DNA of 61,888 bases. Source: Cellulophaga sp. F20128. GTDB lineage: Bacteria > Bacteroidota > Bacteroidia > Flavobacteriales > Flavobacteriaceae. Each line of letters begins with the position of its first letter. Position 1 is the first letter of the stretch. Shown here piece by piece: positions 43,336 to 52,893 of this stretch. The translations under genes were made by a program, and so were the position numbers. Under the pieces are notes generated by a model, which was given only the letters and a program-made list of their open reading frames with translations, did not search any database and was not told the origin of the DNA. The stretch is from the NCBI RefSeq assembly GCF_023015805.1, contig NZ_JALKBA010000021.1, forward strand, positions 1 to 61,888. Direction: 5' to 3'.

Positions 43336-44586
43336 ATGCAATTAAAGCGAGTTGTAGTTACGGGTCTTGGAGCTTTAACGCCAATAGGCAATAACATAGA
43401 AGAGTATTGGGATGGATTAATAAATGGTAAAAGTGGCTGTGCTCCCATAACTTATTACGATGCAGAAAAATTTAAAACAAAATTTGCCTGCGAATTAAAA
43501 AATTATAATGCTGAAGATTTTTTTGATAGAAAAGAAGCACGTAAACTAGACAAGTTTGCGCAATATGCTATGGTTTCTGCGGATGAAGCTATTGCGGATT
43601 CCAAATTAGATTTAGAGGCTTTAGATAAATTTAGAGTTGGTGTTATTTGGGGCGCTGGTATTGGAGGTTTAGAAACTTTCCAAAACGAAGTCCTTAACTT
43701 TGCTGCTGGAGATGGCACACCCAGGTTTAACCCTTTCTTTATTCCTAAAATGATTGCTGATATAGCCCCTGGAAATATCTCCATTAAATATGGATTTATG
43801 GGTCCTAACTATACAACTGTATCGGCTTGTGCTTCCTCTGCAAATGCCATTATAGACGCCTTAAACACAATTCGTTTGGGTCATTGTGATGTTATTGTAA
43901 CTGGTGGAAGTGAAGCCGCTGTTACCATTGCAGGTATGGGTGGTTTTGGTGCTATGCACGCATTATCTACACGAAATGATAGCCCAGAAACGGCCTCTAG
44001 ACCATTTGACGCTACCCGAGATGGCTTTGTCTTAGGCGAAGGAGCTGGCACACTAATACTAGAAGAATATGAACACGCTATAGCAAGAGGCGCAAAAATT
44101 TATGCAGAAGTCGCCGGTGGTGGTTTATCTAGTGATGCATACCACATGACTGCACCACACCCAGAAGGGATTGGCGTTGTGCGCGTAATGCAAAATTGCC
44201 TAAAGGACGCTGGGTTAAAACCAGAAGATATAGATGCCATTAATACACACGGTACCTCTACACCCTTGGGAGATGTTGCAGAATTAAAAGCAATTACTAA
44301 AGTGTTTGGAGATCATGCTCCTAATATAAATATTAACTCTACTAAATCCATGACCGGCCATTTACTTGGTGCTGCAGGTGCCATTGAGGCAATTGCATCT
44401 ATCCTAGCAATGGAACACGGCATAGTGCCACCCACTATTAATCATAAAGTAGTAGATGAAAATATTGACCCTTCATTAAATCTTACGCTCAATAAGGCGC
44501 AAAAAAGAGAAGTAAATGTTGCACTGAGCAATACTTTCGGATTTGGTGGGCACAATGCATGTGTAATCTTTAAAAAACTTAGTTAA
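43336..44586 (+). CDS. fabF: 3-oxoacyl-ACP synthase II
   Basis: A 416-residue condensing enzyme that elongates acyl-ACP with malonyl-ACP. The thiolase fold shows VSACASSANAI with catalytic Cys (about 164), and the two active-site histidines in NTHGTSTPLGD and KSMTGHLLGAAG. The ending SNTFGFGGHNACVIF is typical. Forms a dimer in the cytoplasm. Four nt separate it from rnc, so the two are co-transcribed. Confidence 0.96.
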   Translation: MQLKRVVVTGLGALTPIGNNIEEYWDGLINGKSGCAPITYYDAEKFKTKFACELKNYNAEDFFDRKEARKLDKFAQYAMVSADEAIADSKLDLEALDKFRVGVIWGAGIGGLETFQNEVLNFAAGDGTPRFNPFFIPKMIADIAPGNISIKYGFMGPNYTTVSACASSANAIIDALNTIRLGHCDVIVTGGSEAAVTIAGMGGFGAMHALSTRNDSPETASRPFDATRDGFVLGEGAGTLILEEYEHAIARGAKIYAEVAGGGLSSDAYHMTAPHPEGIGVVRVMQNCLKDAGLKPEDIDAINTHGTSTPLGDVAELKAITKVFGDHAPNININSTKSMTGHLLGAAGAIEAIASILAMEHGIVPPTINHKVVDENIDPSLNLTLNKAQKREVNVALSNTFGFGGHNACVIFKKLS

Positions 44587-44590
44587 AATA

Positions 44591-45328
44591 ATGAGTTTGA
44601 TTTCTAAAATATTTAATTCCCACTCTAATAAGGGTGGGGATTTTTATTTGGGAATATCTCATATCTTAGGCTTTAAGCCAAAGAATATTGACATCTACAA
44701 AAAAGCGTTCCTACACCGTTCAGCAAATAGGAAAGACGAAGATGGTAACCCAATGAATTATGAGCGATTAGAGTTTTTAGGAGACTCCATGCTGGGCACA
44801 ATTATCTCGAAGTATTTATACAATGAAGTGCCCCTAGGTGATGAAGGTTACCTTACTAAAATGCGATCTAAAATTGTAAGTAGAGAGCATTTAAATGAGC
44901 TTGGAAAAGATTTAAACCTTATCAAATATGTTGAAAGTAGAATATCTAAGTCCCATTTTGGAGACAATATTCACGGCAATGTTTTTGAAGCCTTGGTTGG
45001 CGCCATATATCAAGATAGAGGTTATCATTATTGTGAAAAATTCATAGCCGAAAGGGTTATAGAACCCTATATAGACATTGAACTCTTAGAAGGTAAAGTT
45101 ATTAGCTATAAAAGCTTAATTATTGAATGGTGTCAAAAACAAAAGAAACAATTTCATTACAATGTCTATGAAGATACAGGCAATGATACTCTAAAACATT
45201 TTGCAGTAAAATTATCAATAGACAATATCGTGGTTTCCAAGGCTAGGGCAACCTCAAAAAAGAAGGCCGAAGAACAGGCGTCAAAAAGGGCATTTTTTGC
45301 ACTACAGAAAAAAATGAAGAAGGCTTAG
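44591..45328 (+). CDS. rnc: Ribonuclease III
   Basis: A 245-residue double-strand-specific RNase. The RNase III signature ERLEFLGDSMLG (about 57-68) and HGNVFEALVGAIYQDRG provide the metal-binding Glu/Asp; a dsRNA-binding domain (about 165-245) ends with KKKAEEQASKRAFFAL. It processes rRNA precursors and structured mRNAs. In the standard flavobacterial order after fabF. Confidence 0.95.
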   Translation: MSLISKIFNSHSNKGGDFYLGISHILGFKPKNIDIYKKAFLHRSANRKDEDGNPMNYERLEFLGDSMLGTIISKYLYNEVPLGDEGYLTKMRSKIVSREHLNELGKDLNLIKYVESRISKSHFGDNIHGNVFEALVGAIYQDRGYHYCEKFIAERVIEPYIDIELLEGKVISYKSLIIEWCQKQKKQFHYNVYEDTGNDTLKHFAVKLSIDNIVVSKARATSKKKAEEQASKRAFFALQKKMKKA

Positions 45329-45445
45329 AAAGAAAAGGTGCAAACTAAAACGTTTTCGTACTAAATACCATGCGTAAACCCTTAAACATACTAGGCTAGT
45401 ATTTGTATTAATCCTATATTTACCCTTTCAGATATTAATAAGGAT

Positions 45446-45910
45446 ATGGCAACAACGCATAAAATTTCTGAAGATTTTTTTGAAGATTCTTTTTTATTAA
45501 TTGCACTTCATAGTAATCTGGAAGATTATGCAATAGGGTACTCTTTTAATTTACACCTAAAATCTAACTTTAAAAGAGCAAAAACAGATTTGGATGTAAA
45601 CCAGCATATCTCCTTTCCATTTTTTGAATGGGATGATATTAAAAATGATATTCGCTGGACATTAATAAGCAACCATAGTAAATTAGAAGAACTAGAGAAA
45701 CAAGACGGTTTGTTTAGCAATGAATCTTCCTATACAACACATTACCTTATACCAGAACATAAAGAAGTAGATTATTTTTTAAAGATTGAGCAAGAAGACG
45801 AAAAGGAGCTGGAGTCTATTTTAAAACAGATTGTAAACATGCCTAACGTTGTAACTGCTTATAGTATTGATGTTGAAAACCTAAAATCTAAAAACAACTT
45901 AATTTTTTAA
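45446..45910 (+). CDS. IPExxxVDY family protein
   Basis: A 154-residue cytoplasmic protein of the Bacteroidota family named for its motif, here IPEHKEVDYF (about 103-112), preceded by an N-terminal LLIALHSNLEDYAIGYSFN. Biological role unknown; it is nearly always between rnc and pyk, as here, and is 2 nt from pyk, implying translational coupling. Confidence 0.9.
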   Translation: MATTHKISEDFFEDSFLLIALHSNLEDYAIGYSFNLHLKSNFKRAKTDLDVNQHISFPFFEWDDIKNDIRWTLISNHSKLEELEKQDGLFSNESSYTTHYLIPEHKEVDYFLKIEQEDEKELESILKQIVNMPNVVTAYSIDVENLKSKNNLIF

Positions 45911-45912
45911 GA

Positions 45913-47355
45913 ATGCCAAATAATAAAAAAACAAAAATAGTAGCAACATTAGGACCCGCTACAAGCACAAAAGAGGTTTTAAGAGACATGATTAATGCTG
46001 GGGTAAATGTATTTCGAATTAATTTCTCTCATGCTGATTATGCTGACGTTACAGAGCGTATAAAAATGATACGTGAATTAAGTGATGAGCTAGACTCTAA
46101 CACTTCTATATTAGCAGATTTACAAGGGCCAAAACTTAGAGTAGGCGTAATGGCTGGTGAAGTTGTAGTTGCCCCTGGCGATAAAATTTCTTTTATAACT
46201 GGAAAACCTTTTGAAGGAACAGCAGAAAGAGTTTACATGAACTATGATAGCTTTCCTAAAGATGTAAATCCAGGGGAACATATACTTTTAGATGATGGTA
46301 AGCTTATGTTTAAAGTGCTTACAACAAATAGAAAAGACGAAGTAAAAGCAGAAGTTGTTCAAGGAGGCCCATTAAAATCTAAAAAGGGGGTAAACCTACC
46401 TAACACAAACATTTCCTTGCCTGCTTTAACCAAAAAAGATATTAAAGATGCCATTTTTGCCATTTCTCAAAATGTAGATTGGTTAGCTCTTTCTTTTGTT
46501 CGTTTCAGTCAAGATTTAATTGATTTGCAAAATTTAATTAAAGAACATTCAGAATATAAAATTCCTATTATAGCCAAGATTGAAAAGCCTGAAGCTGTAG
46601 AAAACATTGATAAAATTATTGCCTATTGCGACGGTTTAATGGTTGCTCGTGGAGATTTAGGTGTTGAAGTTCCTGCACATGAAGTGCCGTTAATACAAAA
46701 GCAATTGGTTTTAAAAGCCAAAAAAGCTCGTATTCCTGTAATTATTGCCACCCAAATGATGGAAACAATGATTACAAGTCTTACTCCCACTCGTGCGGAA
46801 GTTAATGATGTTGCCAACTCCGTAATGGATGGTGCAGATGCTGTGATGCTTTCTGGCGAAACTTCTGTAGGTAATTATCCCGTACAAGTAATCGAGAAAA
46901 TGAGCAGCATTCTAATGAGTGTAGAAAATTCCGATTTAATTACCGTACCACTTAACCCACCGCATATTAGAACAAATAGATACATCACAAAATCTGTGTG
47001 TTACCATGCTGCTATAATGGCCAATGAAATTAAAGCCAAGGCAATTTCTACTTTAACCAATAGTGGGTATACTGCTTTTCAAATTTCTGCTTGGCGACCA
47101 AGTGCACACATATTAGTATTTACTTCTAATAAAAGAATATTAACACAATTAAACCTTTTATGGGGTGTTAAAGCTTTCTATTATGACAAATATGTTTCAA
47201 CAGATGAAACTATAGACGATGTAAATGCTATTGCTTGTAAAAAAGGATTCCTAGATGTTGGTGATATGCTGATTAGTCTAGCTGCTATGCCAATAAAAAA
47301 TAAAGGAATGGTAAATACATTGCGAATTACAGAAATAGAATCTAGTGATTTATAA
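45913..47355 (+). CDS. pyk: Pyruvate kinase
   Basis: A 480-residue glycolytic enzyme (PEP + ADP to pyruvate + ATP). Key segments: KTKIVATLGPATS at the start, DLQGPKLRVGV, the substrate- and metal-binding IPIIAKIEKPEAVENID (catalytic Lys, Glu), ARGDLGVEVP, and MDGADAVMLSGETSVGNYP. The C-terminal allosteric domain is complete. An intrinsic terminator follows. Confidence 0.96.
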   Translation: MPNNKKTKIVATLGPATSTKEVLRDMINAGVNVFRINFSHADYADVTERIKMIRELSDELDSNTSILADLQGPKLRVGVMAGEVVVAPGDKISFITGKPFEGTAERVYMNYDSFPKDVNPGEHILLDDGKLMFKVLTTNRKDEVKAEVVQGGPLKSKKGVNLPNTNISLPALTKKDIKDAIFAISQNVDWLALSFVRFSQDLIDLQNLIKEHSEYKIPIIAKIEKPEAVENIDKIIAYCDGLMVARGDLGVEVPAHEVPLIQKQLVLKAKKARIPVIIATQMMETMITSLTPTRAEVNDVANSVMDGADAVMLSGETSVGNYPVQVIEKMSSILMSVENSDLITVPLNPPHIRTNRYITKSVCYHAAIMANEIKAKAISTLTNSGYTAFQISAWRPSAHILVFTSNKRILTQLNLLWGVKAFYYDKYVSTDETIDDVNAIACKKGFLDVGDMLISLAAMPIKNKGMVNTLRITEIESSDL

Positions 47356-47382
47356 TATTTAATAACCCATCAAGGTTATAAA

Positions 47383-47409
47383 ATCCCAGACTATGTCTGG
47401 GGTTTTTTT
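47383..47409 (+). terminator. Intrinsic terminator of pyk
   Basis: CCCAGAC-TAT-GTCTGGG stem (47385-47401) followed by seven Ts. Confidence 0.85.
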
Positions 47410-47484
47410 GTTTTTAGTTGGCAATGTAAGTCTATGAGAAAATATAAGACTATTAACTTATATGGTATTTATAAATACACCCTT

Positions 47485-48327
47485 ATGAAGTTTGCATACA
47501 CTGATACTAAAATTGGTTCTGTTTTTGGAATGACGGACGATATAAAAAAACACCAAACATATTTTAATACCAATAAAGACACTATTAGTATTTTATGGAA
47601 CAAAAATAACACTCCAATATTTATAGAATTAGACAATACGCCTATTGCATTACAACCCAACCAATTAATAACAACCACCTATTTACATTACATTTCTTAT
47701 CAAAAAACAGAAAAGCCATTAACCGCCTTTATGTTTAACAGACCTTTTTACTGTATACGAGATCATGATAGTGAAGTGTCTTGTAACGGGATTTTATTTT
47801 TTGGCACACAAGAGCTTCCAATAATCACAATACCAAAAGAACAACAACGAAAGTTTAACACCTTATACGAGATCTTTATAGATGAATTTAGCACCTCTGA
47901 TAAGATACAAGGAGATATGCTTCAAATGCTCCTTAAAAGACTTATAATTATCTGTACACGTTTGGCTAAAGACCAACTTACCTTAAAGAACCTAAACAAC
48001 GAACAAATAGACCTGGTTCGTAAATTTAATGTTTTGGTTGATGAGCATTATAAGACCAAGCGAAAAGTCAGCGATTACGCAGAACTACTCTTTAAAAGCC
48101 CTAAAACACTTTCTAATATCTTTGCCCTATACCAACAAAACACACCGCAACAAATAATATTAGGTAGGATTGCCTTAGAAGCAAAACGACTTATGAATTT
48201 TACAGATAAGCAAAACCAAGAAATTGCATATGATTTAGGCTTTAATGACCCAGCTCATTTTAGTTCTTTCTTTAAAAAAATGACTACCTATTCACCTACT
48301 CAGTATCGCGAATTACAAAAAAACTAA
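47485..48327 (+). CDS. AraC-family transcriptional regulator
   Basis: A 280-residue regulator from ATG 47485; an upstream in-frame ATG at 47434 would add 17 residues of unlikely composition. The N-terminal cupin-like sensor region (about 1-160) contains no enzymatic motif. The C-terminal AraC DNA-binding domain (about 185-278) has two HTH units: KVSDYAELLFKSPKTLSNIF and QEIAYDLGFNDPAHFSSFFK. It immediately precedes genes for a small unknown protein, an AhpD-like protein and a cupredoxin in the same direction, which may be its targets. Effector unknown. Confidence 0.85.
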   Translation: MKFAYTDTKIGSVFGMTDDIKKHQTYFNTNKDTISILWNKNNTPIFIELDNTPIALQPNQLITTTYLHYISYQKTEKPLTAFMFNRPFYCIRDHDSEVSCNGILFFGTQELPIITIPKEQQRKFNTLYEIFIDEFSTSDKIQGDMLQMLLKRLIIICTRLAKDQLTLKNLNNEQIDLVRKFNVLVDEHYKTKRKVSDYAELLFKSPKTLSNIFALYQQNTPQQIILGRIALEAKRLMNFTDKQNQEIAYDLGFNDPAHFSSFFKKMTTYSPTQYRELQKN

Positions 48328-48423
48328 GCTTCGGGAAATTTCTACAAGCCGTCGGGAAATTACTATTAACAAAAACTTTGTAATAGGACGCATCTTTGCA
48401 TTGTAATTAAAAACAACGCAAAG

Positions 48424-48588
48424 ATGAATTCGATACATACTTCTTTATTTAACCTAATCGAAATATTTCGGTCAGAGAAAAAAAGCCAACAACAAGCTGT
48501 GTTAGCCACAGATCATTGTGAAAAAAAATTCCATCATGATTTCTATTGTGATACGGAAGAATCCTTTATTCAAGATTTCAATAACTAA
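48424..48588 (+). CDS. Small hypothetical protein
   Basis: A 54-residue frame (MNSIHTSLFNLIEIFRSEKK...) with an acidic C-terminus (FYCDTEESFIQDFNN) and two cysteines. Codon use and composition look protein-like. It sits 96 nt after the AraC gene and 47 nt before the AhpD-like gene. No family is recognised. Confidence 0.5.
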   Translation: MNSIHTSLFNLIEIFRSEKKSQQQAVLATDHCEKKFHHDFYCDTEESFIQDFNN

Positions 48589-48635
48589 AAATAATACAAA
48601 ACGTCATTCTTTAAAATGACATTAAATCAAAAATT

Positions 48636-49184
48636 ATGAGCAAATTCAACGTATTAACAAGAGCAGAAGTAAGTGAAAAAAATCAAAATATTTTTGACTC
48701 CCTAGAGAAGAAAGTAGGTTTTGTGCCAAACCTCTACGCGGCGTACGCACATTCTAATAATGCATTAGAAAACTACCTCAATTTAAGTGGTGCAAAAACC
48801 ACTTTATCTGCTAAAGAAAAAGAAGCAGTAAACTTAGCAGTTAGCGAAGTTAACCAGTGTTTTTACTGTTTGTCTGCACATACAGCAATAGCTAAAATGA
48901 ATGGGTTTACAGATGAAGAAATATTAGAACTTAGGGCAGGCAAAGCTTCTTTTAACACCAAGTTAAATGGTTTAGCAGCATTCGCTAAAAACATTACAGA
49001 AAAAAGAGGAGCAACAGATGCTACAGTTTTAGAAAATTTTTTAAATGCGGGTTACACCAAAGAAAACCTAATAGATACCATCGTTTTAGTTGGCGATAAA
49101 ACCATCTCTAATTATGTTCACAGTACTACCCAAGTACCTATAGATTTTCCATTAGCACAGCCATTAAATACAATAGAAGCTTAA
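48636..49184 (+). CDS. AhpD-like/carboxymuconolactone decarboxylase-family peroxidase-related protein
   Basis: A 182-residue all-helical protein of the AhpD-like fold. The redox motif Cys-x-x-Cys-x3-His is intact in NQCFYCLSAHTAIAKMNG, the proton-relay pattern of alkylhydroperoxidases. Expected to reduce peroxides or act as thiol-disulfide partner; the true carboxymuconolactone decarboxylase activity is unlikely without that pathway. The next gene, a cupredoxin, starts 32 nt later, so the two form an oxidative-stress-type unit. Confidence 0.88.
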   Translation: MSKFNVLTRAEVSEKNQNIFDSLEKKVGFVPNLYAAYAHSNNALENYLNLSGAKTTLSAKEKEAVNLAVSEVNQCFYCLSAHTAIAKMNGFTDEEILELRAGKASFNTKLNGLAAFAKNITEKRGATDATVLENFLNAGYTKENLIDTIVLVGDKTISNYVHSTTQVPIDFPLAQPLNTIEA

Positions 49185-49216
49185 TAGATACCAACATACA
49201 ATTAAATAAAAAAAAG

Positions 49217-49618
49217 ATGAAAAATTTAAAAAATAAAATAGCAATCGTAGTAGCATTAGTACTGGGCACTGTATTTACAAGTAATGCGCAAGCAAAAATA
49301 GACCAAAGCACTTCTAAAGTAGTTTCTTTAGCGCAAGTTAAAGGTGAGTTTATTCAGAAAAAATTAACCCTTAAACAAGGTACATATGTATTTGAAATTA
49401 CAAACAAAAACGTAGGCCATGATGTTGGTTTTGTATTGGTGAAAAAGGGAGAAGATATTAGTAAACCAGAGAACCATATTAAAACAGCCTATGTTACAAA
49501 AGCAGTTGCTACTGGTACATCTGAAAAATCTAAGGCTACTGTTTTAGAAAAAGGAGACTATGTTTACTTTTGCCCTTTAAATCCTACAGCTACCAACAAC
49601 ACAATTTCTGTAAATTAA
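49217..49618 (+). CDS. Cupredoxin-like secreted protein
   Basis: A 133-residue periplasmic protein with a signal peptide (1-26, ending TSNAQA) and one cupredoxin domain. Of the usual copper set, His is present (NVGHDVGFVL, about 68) and Cys (YFCPLNPT, about 123), but the second His and Met expected after the Cys are not seen; the segment reads CPLNPTATN. Copper binding is therefore uncertain or atypical. Likely electron carrier or stress protein paired with the AhpD-like gene. Confidence 0.8.
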   Translation: MKNLKNKIAIVVALVLGTVFTSNAQAKIDQSTSKVVSLAQVKGEFIQKKLTLKQGTYVFEITNKNVGHDVGFVLVKKGEDISKPENHIKTAYVTKAVATGTSEKSKATVLEKGDYVYFCPLNPTATNNTISVN

Positions 49619-49646
49619 TGGTTCCTCTTTTTTGTAAAGATCTTCT

Positions 49647-49677
49647 ACTAACCTCATTGGTAAGTAGGGGTTTTTAC
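49647..49677 (+). terminator. Intrinsic terminator of the cupredoxin unit
   Basis: CTACTAACC/GGTAAGTAG stem with one A-A mismatch, followed by GGGGTTTTTA. Confidence 0.6.
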
Positions 49678-49678
49678 A

Positions 49679-50128
49679 TTAATGAACAGCGGTAATGCCA
49701 ATACTTTCACCATTGAAAATAAAATGATCTCCCTTGCGTTTACCACGGATTAATTTGCCAATTGGAGTGTCTGGAGAAATGCAGTAAACTTTTGAGTTTC
49801 CCACCTTACATTCTCCTGCAGATATGGCTAAAAAATAATTACTTTTTGCGGTTGCAACCAAACTGCCCAAACCAATTGTTTCAGTTGTTACTTTTAAAAC
49901 TACTTTAGATAAGTTTTGCTTAATCTTTTCCGCTTCTAGCAACTGTTGCCCCAATTTTTCGCGTTCTAACTGTAGCATAGCTCTACCCGTCTCATGCTTG
50001 TCGCCAGCACTACTTTTTGTTTCCGAAGTAAGGGACTCTTGTATTCCTGAAATATTTAATTGAATTCTAGAAACCCTATTGTTTATAAAACTTTCACAAA
50101 ACTGTAAAAGTGCTCTTTTATCTACCAT
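49679..50128 (-). CDS. GreA/GreB-like C-terminal-domain protein
   Basis: A 149-residue cytoplasmic protein. An N-terminal coiled coil (about 8-75) and a C-terminal FKBP-like domain ending SPDTPIGKLIRGKRKGD and IGITAVH resemble transcript cleavage factors of the Gre type. The acidic coiled-coil tip needed for RNA cleavage is not obvious. Some Bacteroidota entries call it 3-oxoacyl-ACP synthase, which the sequence does not support. It overlaps the FAD oxidoreductase gene by 7 nt. RNA polymerase binding is likely but not proven. Confidence 0.7.
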   Translation of the reverse strand: MVDKRALLQFCESFINNRVSRIQLNISGIQESLTSETKSSAGDKHETGRAMLQLEREKLGQQLLEAEKIKQNLSKVVLKVTTETIGLGSLVATAKSNYFLAISAGECKVGNSKVYCISPDTPIGKLIRGKRKGDHFIFNGESIGITAVH

Positions 50129-51240
50129 TCTACTATCGCTGCTAATTCTTTACCTACTAAACTCCCTATGGCAATACCCATACCTCCTAACCGAACTCCA
50201 CAATAAACATGAGGGTCAATTTGTTTTACAATCGGATCTTTTTGTTTTCCAACACCCATTATTCCACTCCACCTATGATCTATTTCGAAAGTTGTATTGG
50301 GCAAAATCGTATTTTTAAGCAGTTCTTCAAGTTTATTTTGCACTACTTTAGTTTGTGCAAATTCTACCGTTTCTTCTGCTTCAAAGTCTAAATTTCTTCC
50401 GCCTCCTAGTAGTATTCTATTATTTATATTTCTGAAATAATAATAACCTTCATCCAAGTGAAAAGTCCCCTTAATATGTAAATTTTTTATAGGCTTTGTT
50501 ATTAAAACTTGTGCACGTGCCGGTTTCACATTTTCTTCTAATAATTGCGCTGCAAAACCATTAGTGGCAACCAGTAACTTTTTTGTCTGTAAGGTAAAGG
50601 CATCCGTTTGTATTGCTACACTATTATTTAGGGTTGTAAACGCCTGTACCTGAATATTGTTTAAAATAAATATGCCTTGTTGTTGTACTTTATACAATAA
50701 ATTTTGCATCATTTTACCTGAGTCAATTTGCGACTCAAAGGCATGGGTAATATAATTATCTTGTATTTTTTTAAAATTGAAACTATTGGCGTTTGTACTA
50801 AAAGGTGCATTTTTAAAAACAACTTGTAACATCTTATTTACACGCCCCATTTGATCCAAGCAATGCTCGTACAAATCAGTCCTATGTTCTAAAAACAGCT
50901 CGTGACCTCCGTAATTTTTATAGCCAATTGCAGCATCGCCTAGGTTGTCACGCAACAAATCAATGCCATTTAATCTCCTTTTCACCAAGGCAACAACTGA
51001 TGCTTCTGAATGGGTTTCTAAATCTGATAAGATCTCTGAAAGACTCCCAAAACAAGCAAATCCGGCATTTTTAGTGCTAGCTCCTTGTGGTAACATTCCC
51101 TTTTCTAGTACTAAAACCTTGGCCTTAGGAAAACGTTCCTTTAGGTACAAAGCACAGTGTAGCCCTACAATACCGCTACCAACAATAGTAAAATCTATAG
51201 CCGACAACCAGGTTTTATATTCCCAATAACTAAAATTCAT
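50122..51240 (-). CDS. FAD-dependent oxidoreductase (DAO family)
   Basis: A 372-residue protein with N-terminal FAD motif FTIVGSGIVGLHCALYLKE (about 17-35), then the ATP-binding-like QGASTKNAGFACFGS, and a C-terminal GVRLGGMGIAIGSLVG closing the fold. DAO-family members oxidise amine or amino-acid C-N bonds with oxygen. Substrate unknown. It precedes and overlaps the Gre-like gene, a conserved but unexplained pairing. Some of the sequence (DHRWSGIMGVGKQKDPIV) resembles glycine/D-amino-acid oxidases. Confidence 0.82.
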   Translation of the reverse strand: MNFSYWEYKTWLSAIDFTIVGSGIVGLHCALYLKERFPKAKVLVLEKGMLPQGASTKNAGFACFGSLSEILSDLETHSEASVVALVKRRLNGIDLLRDNLGDAAIGYKNYGGHELFLEHRTDLYEHCLDQMGRVNKMLQVVFKNAPFSTNANSFNFKKIQDNYITHAFESQIDSGKMMQNLLYKVQQQGIFILNNIQVQAFTTLNNSVAIQTDAFTLQTKKLLVATNGFAAQLLEENVKPARAQVLITKPIKNLHIKGTFHLDEGYYYFRNINNRILLGGGRNLDFEAEETVEFAQTKVVQNKLEELLKNTILPNTTFEIDHRWSGIMGVGKQKDPIVKQIDPHVYCGVRLGGMGIAIGSLVGKELAAIVEW

Positions 51241-51416
51241 ACTACTAAAATAGGGACTAATCCGTTGAATTCAATTTCCAGGAAAAGAAATTAAAAGATT
51301 CTTTCGGTTCCCAACACCACCTTACCCTATGCATTTCAAATTGGGTTACCAGCTTATAACTATATTACCATCTATATTGCCAAGAACTAGTAGTTCCTCC
51401 TCCTAAAATCAAAAAG

Positions 51417-51457
51417 TCCATTTTTGTACCTTAATAGGACACAAAAATGGATTTTTT
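51417..51457 (-). terminator. Terminator of the lipid-synthesis operon
   Basis: Perfect 11-bp stem TCCATTTTTGT (51417-51427)/ACAAAAATGGA (51441-51451). T tracts flank it on both strands, so it works for accC on the minus strand and could act in both directions. Confidence 0.75.
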
Positions 51458-51473
51458 TAAGCGTTTTATAAAC

Positions 51474-52826
51474 CTATTCTACCGGTTTTGGTTTCATTTC
51501 AAAGGTTTCCATAAAAGCAGTTGTATAGTTTCCTGCTAAATAATCAGGATGGTCCATTAATTGCCTGTGAAAAGGAATGGTAGTTTTTACACCTTCAATT
51601 ACAAATTCATCCAAGGCACGTCTCATTTTATTTATCGCTTCTTCCCTGGTTTGTGCCGTAGTAATTAACTTCGCAATCATAGAATCGTAATACGGAGGAA
51701 TGGTATACCCACTATATACATTAGTATCTAAACGTATTCCATGTCCGCCTGGCGTATGCAAAGTCGTAATTTTACCTGGTGAGGGTCTAAAATCGTTATA
51801 AGGATCTTCCGCATTAATTCTACACTCTATTGAATGTAATTTTGGAAAATAATTTTTTCCAGAGATTGGAACACCAGCAGCAACTAATATTTGCTCACGA
51901 ATTAGATCGTAATCTACCACTTGTTCAGTTATAGGATGCTCTACCTGGATTCTGGTATTCATCTCCATAAAATAGAAGTTTCGATGTTTATCAACCAAAA
52001 ATTCTATGGTTCCAGCTCCTTCATATTGGATGAATTCCGCTGCTTTAACTGCCGCTTCTCCCATATCTTTACGCAGCTGATCTGTCATAAATGGAGAAGG
52101 AGTTTCTTCTGTTAACTTTTGATGGCGTCGTTGAATAGAGCAGTCTCTTTCTGACAAATGACAGGCTTTCCCGTATTGATCACCAACGATTTGAATTTCG
52201 ATATGTCTAGGCTCTTCGATGAGTTTTTCCATATACATTCCTCCATTACCAAAGGCTGCTGTTGCTTCTTTTACAGCACTTTCATAAAGGGATTCCATTT
52301 TATCTTCAGACCAAACAGCACGCATTCCTTTACCTCCACCACCAGCAGTAGCTTTTACCATAACAGGATATCCCATTTTTGCAGCTACTTTTTTAGCCTC
52401 AGCCACATCCTTTAACAAGCCTTTAGAACCAGGAATGGTTGGCACCCCTGCTTTTTTCATAGTCTCTCTTGCGCTGGCTTTATCTCCCATTCGGTCTATA
52501 TGTTCGCCAGAGGCTCCAATAAACTTAATTTCGTGCTCTGCACAGATCTTTGAAAATTTTGAATTTTCAGATAAAAATCCATATCCTGGGTGTATTGCAT
52601 CGGCATTGGTAATTTCTGCTGCAGCAATAATATTCGGTATTTTTAAATAAGATTCGCTACTTGGAGGAGGGCCAATACAAACGGCTTCGTCCGCAAATCT
52701 AACGTGCAAACTTTCTTCGTCTGCCTTTGAATATACCGCTACAGTTTTAATCCCCATTTCTTTACAGGTCCTAATAATACGCAACGCTATTTCTCCCCTA
52801 TTTGCAATAAGTATTTTCTTAAACAT
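51474..52826 (-). CDS. accC: Acetyl-CoA carboxylase, biotin carboxylase subunit
   Basis: A 450-residue ATP-grasp enzyme that carboxylates biotin on AccB. Visible: [19 protein letters not shown], the Gly-rich ATP loop [16 protein letters not shown], and [16 protein letters not shown] with the catalytic Glu/Arg. Last gene of the minus-strand lipid operon, 67 nt after accB. Confidence 0.96.
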   Translation of the reverse strand: MFKKILIANRGEIALRIIRTCKEMGIKTVAVYSKADEESLHVRFADEAVCIGPPPSSESYLKIPNIIAAAEITNADAIHPGYGFLSENSKFSKICAEHEIKFIGASGEHIDRMGDKASARETMKKAGVPTIPGSKGLLKDVAEAKKVAAKMGYPVMVKATAGGGGKGMRAVWSEDKMESLYESAVKEATAAFGNGGMYMEKLIEEPRHIEIQIVGDQYGKACHLSERDCSIQRRHQKLTEETPSPFMTDQLRKDMGEAAVKAAEFIQYEGAGTIEFLVDKHRNFYFMEMNTRIQVEHPITEQVVDYDLIREQILVAAGVPISGKNYFPKLHSIECRINAEDPYNDFRPSPGKITTLHTPGGHGIRLDTNVYSGYTIPPYYDSMIAKLITTAQTREEAINKMRRALDEFVIEGVKTTIPFHRQLMDHPDYLAGNYTTAFMETFEMKPKPVE

Positions 52827-52893
52827 CTAATGAAATTTAAAATTAAAATTCTAATTTCTAAATACCTTCATTGTATTTAGCGCTTAAAACTTC

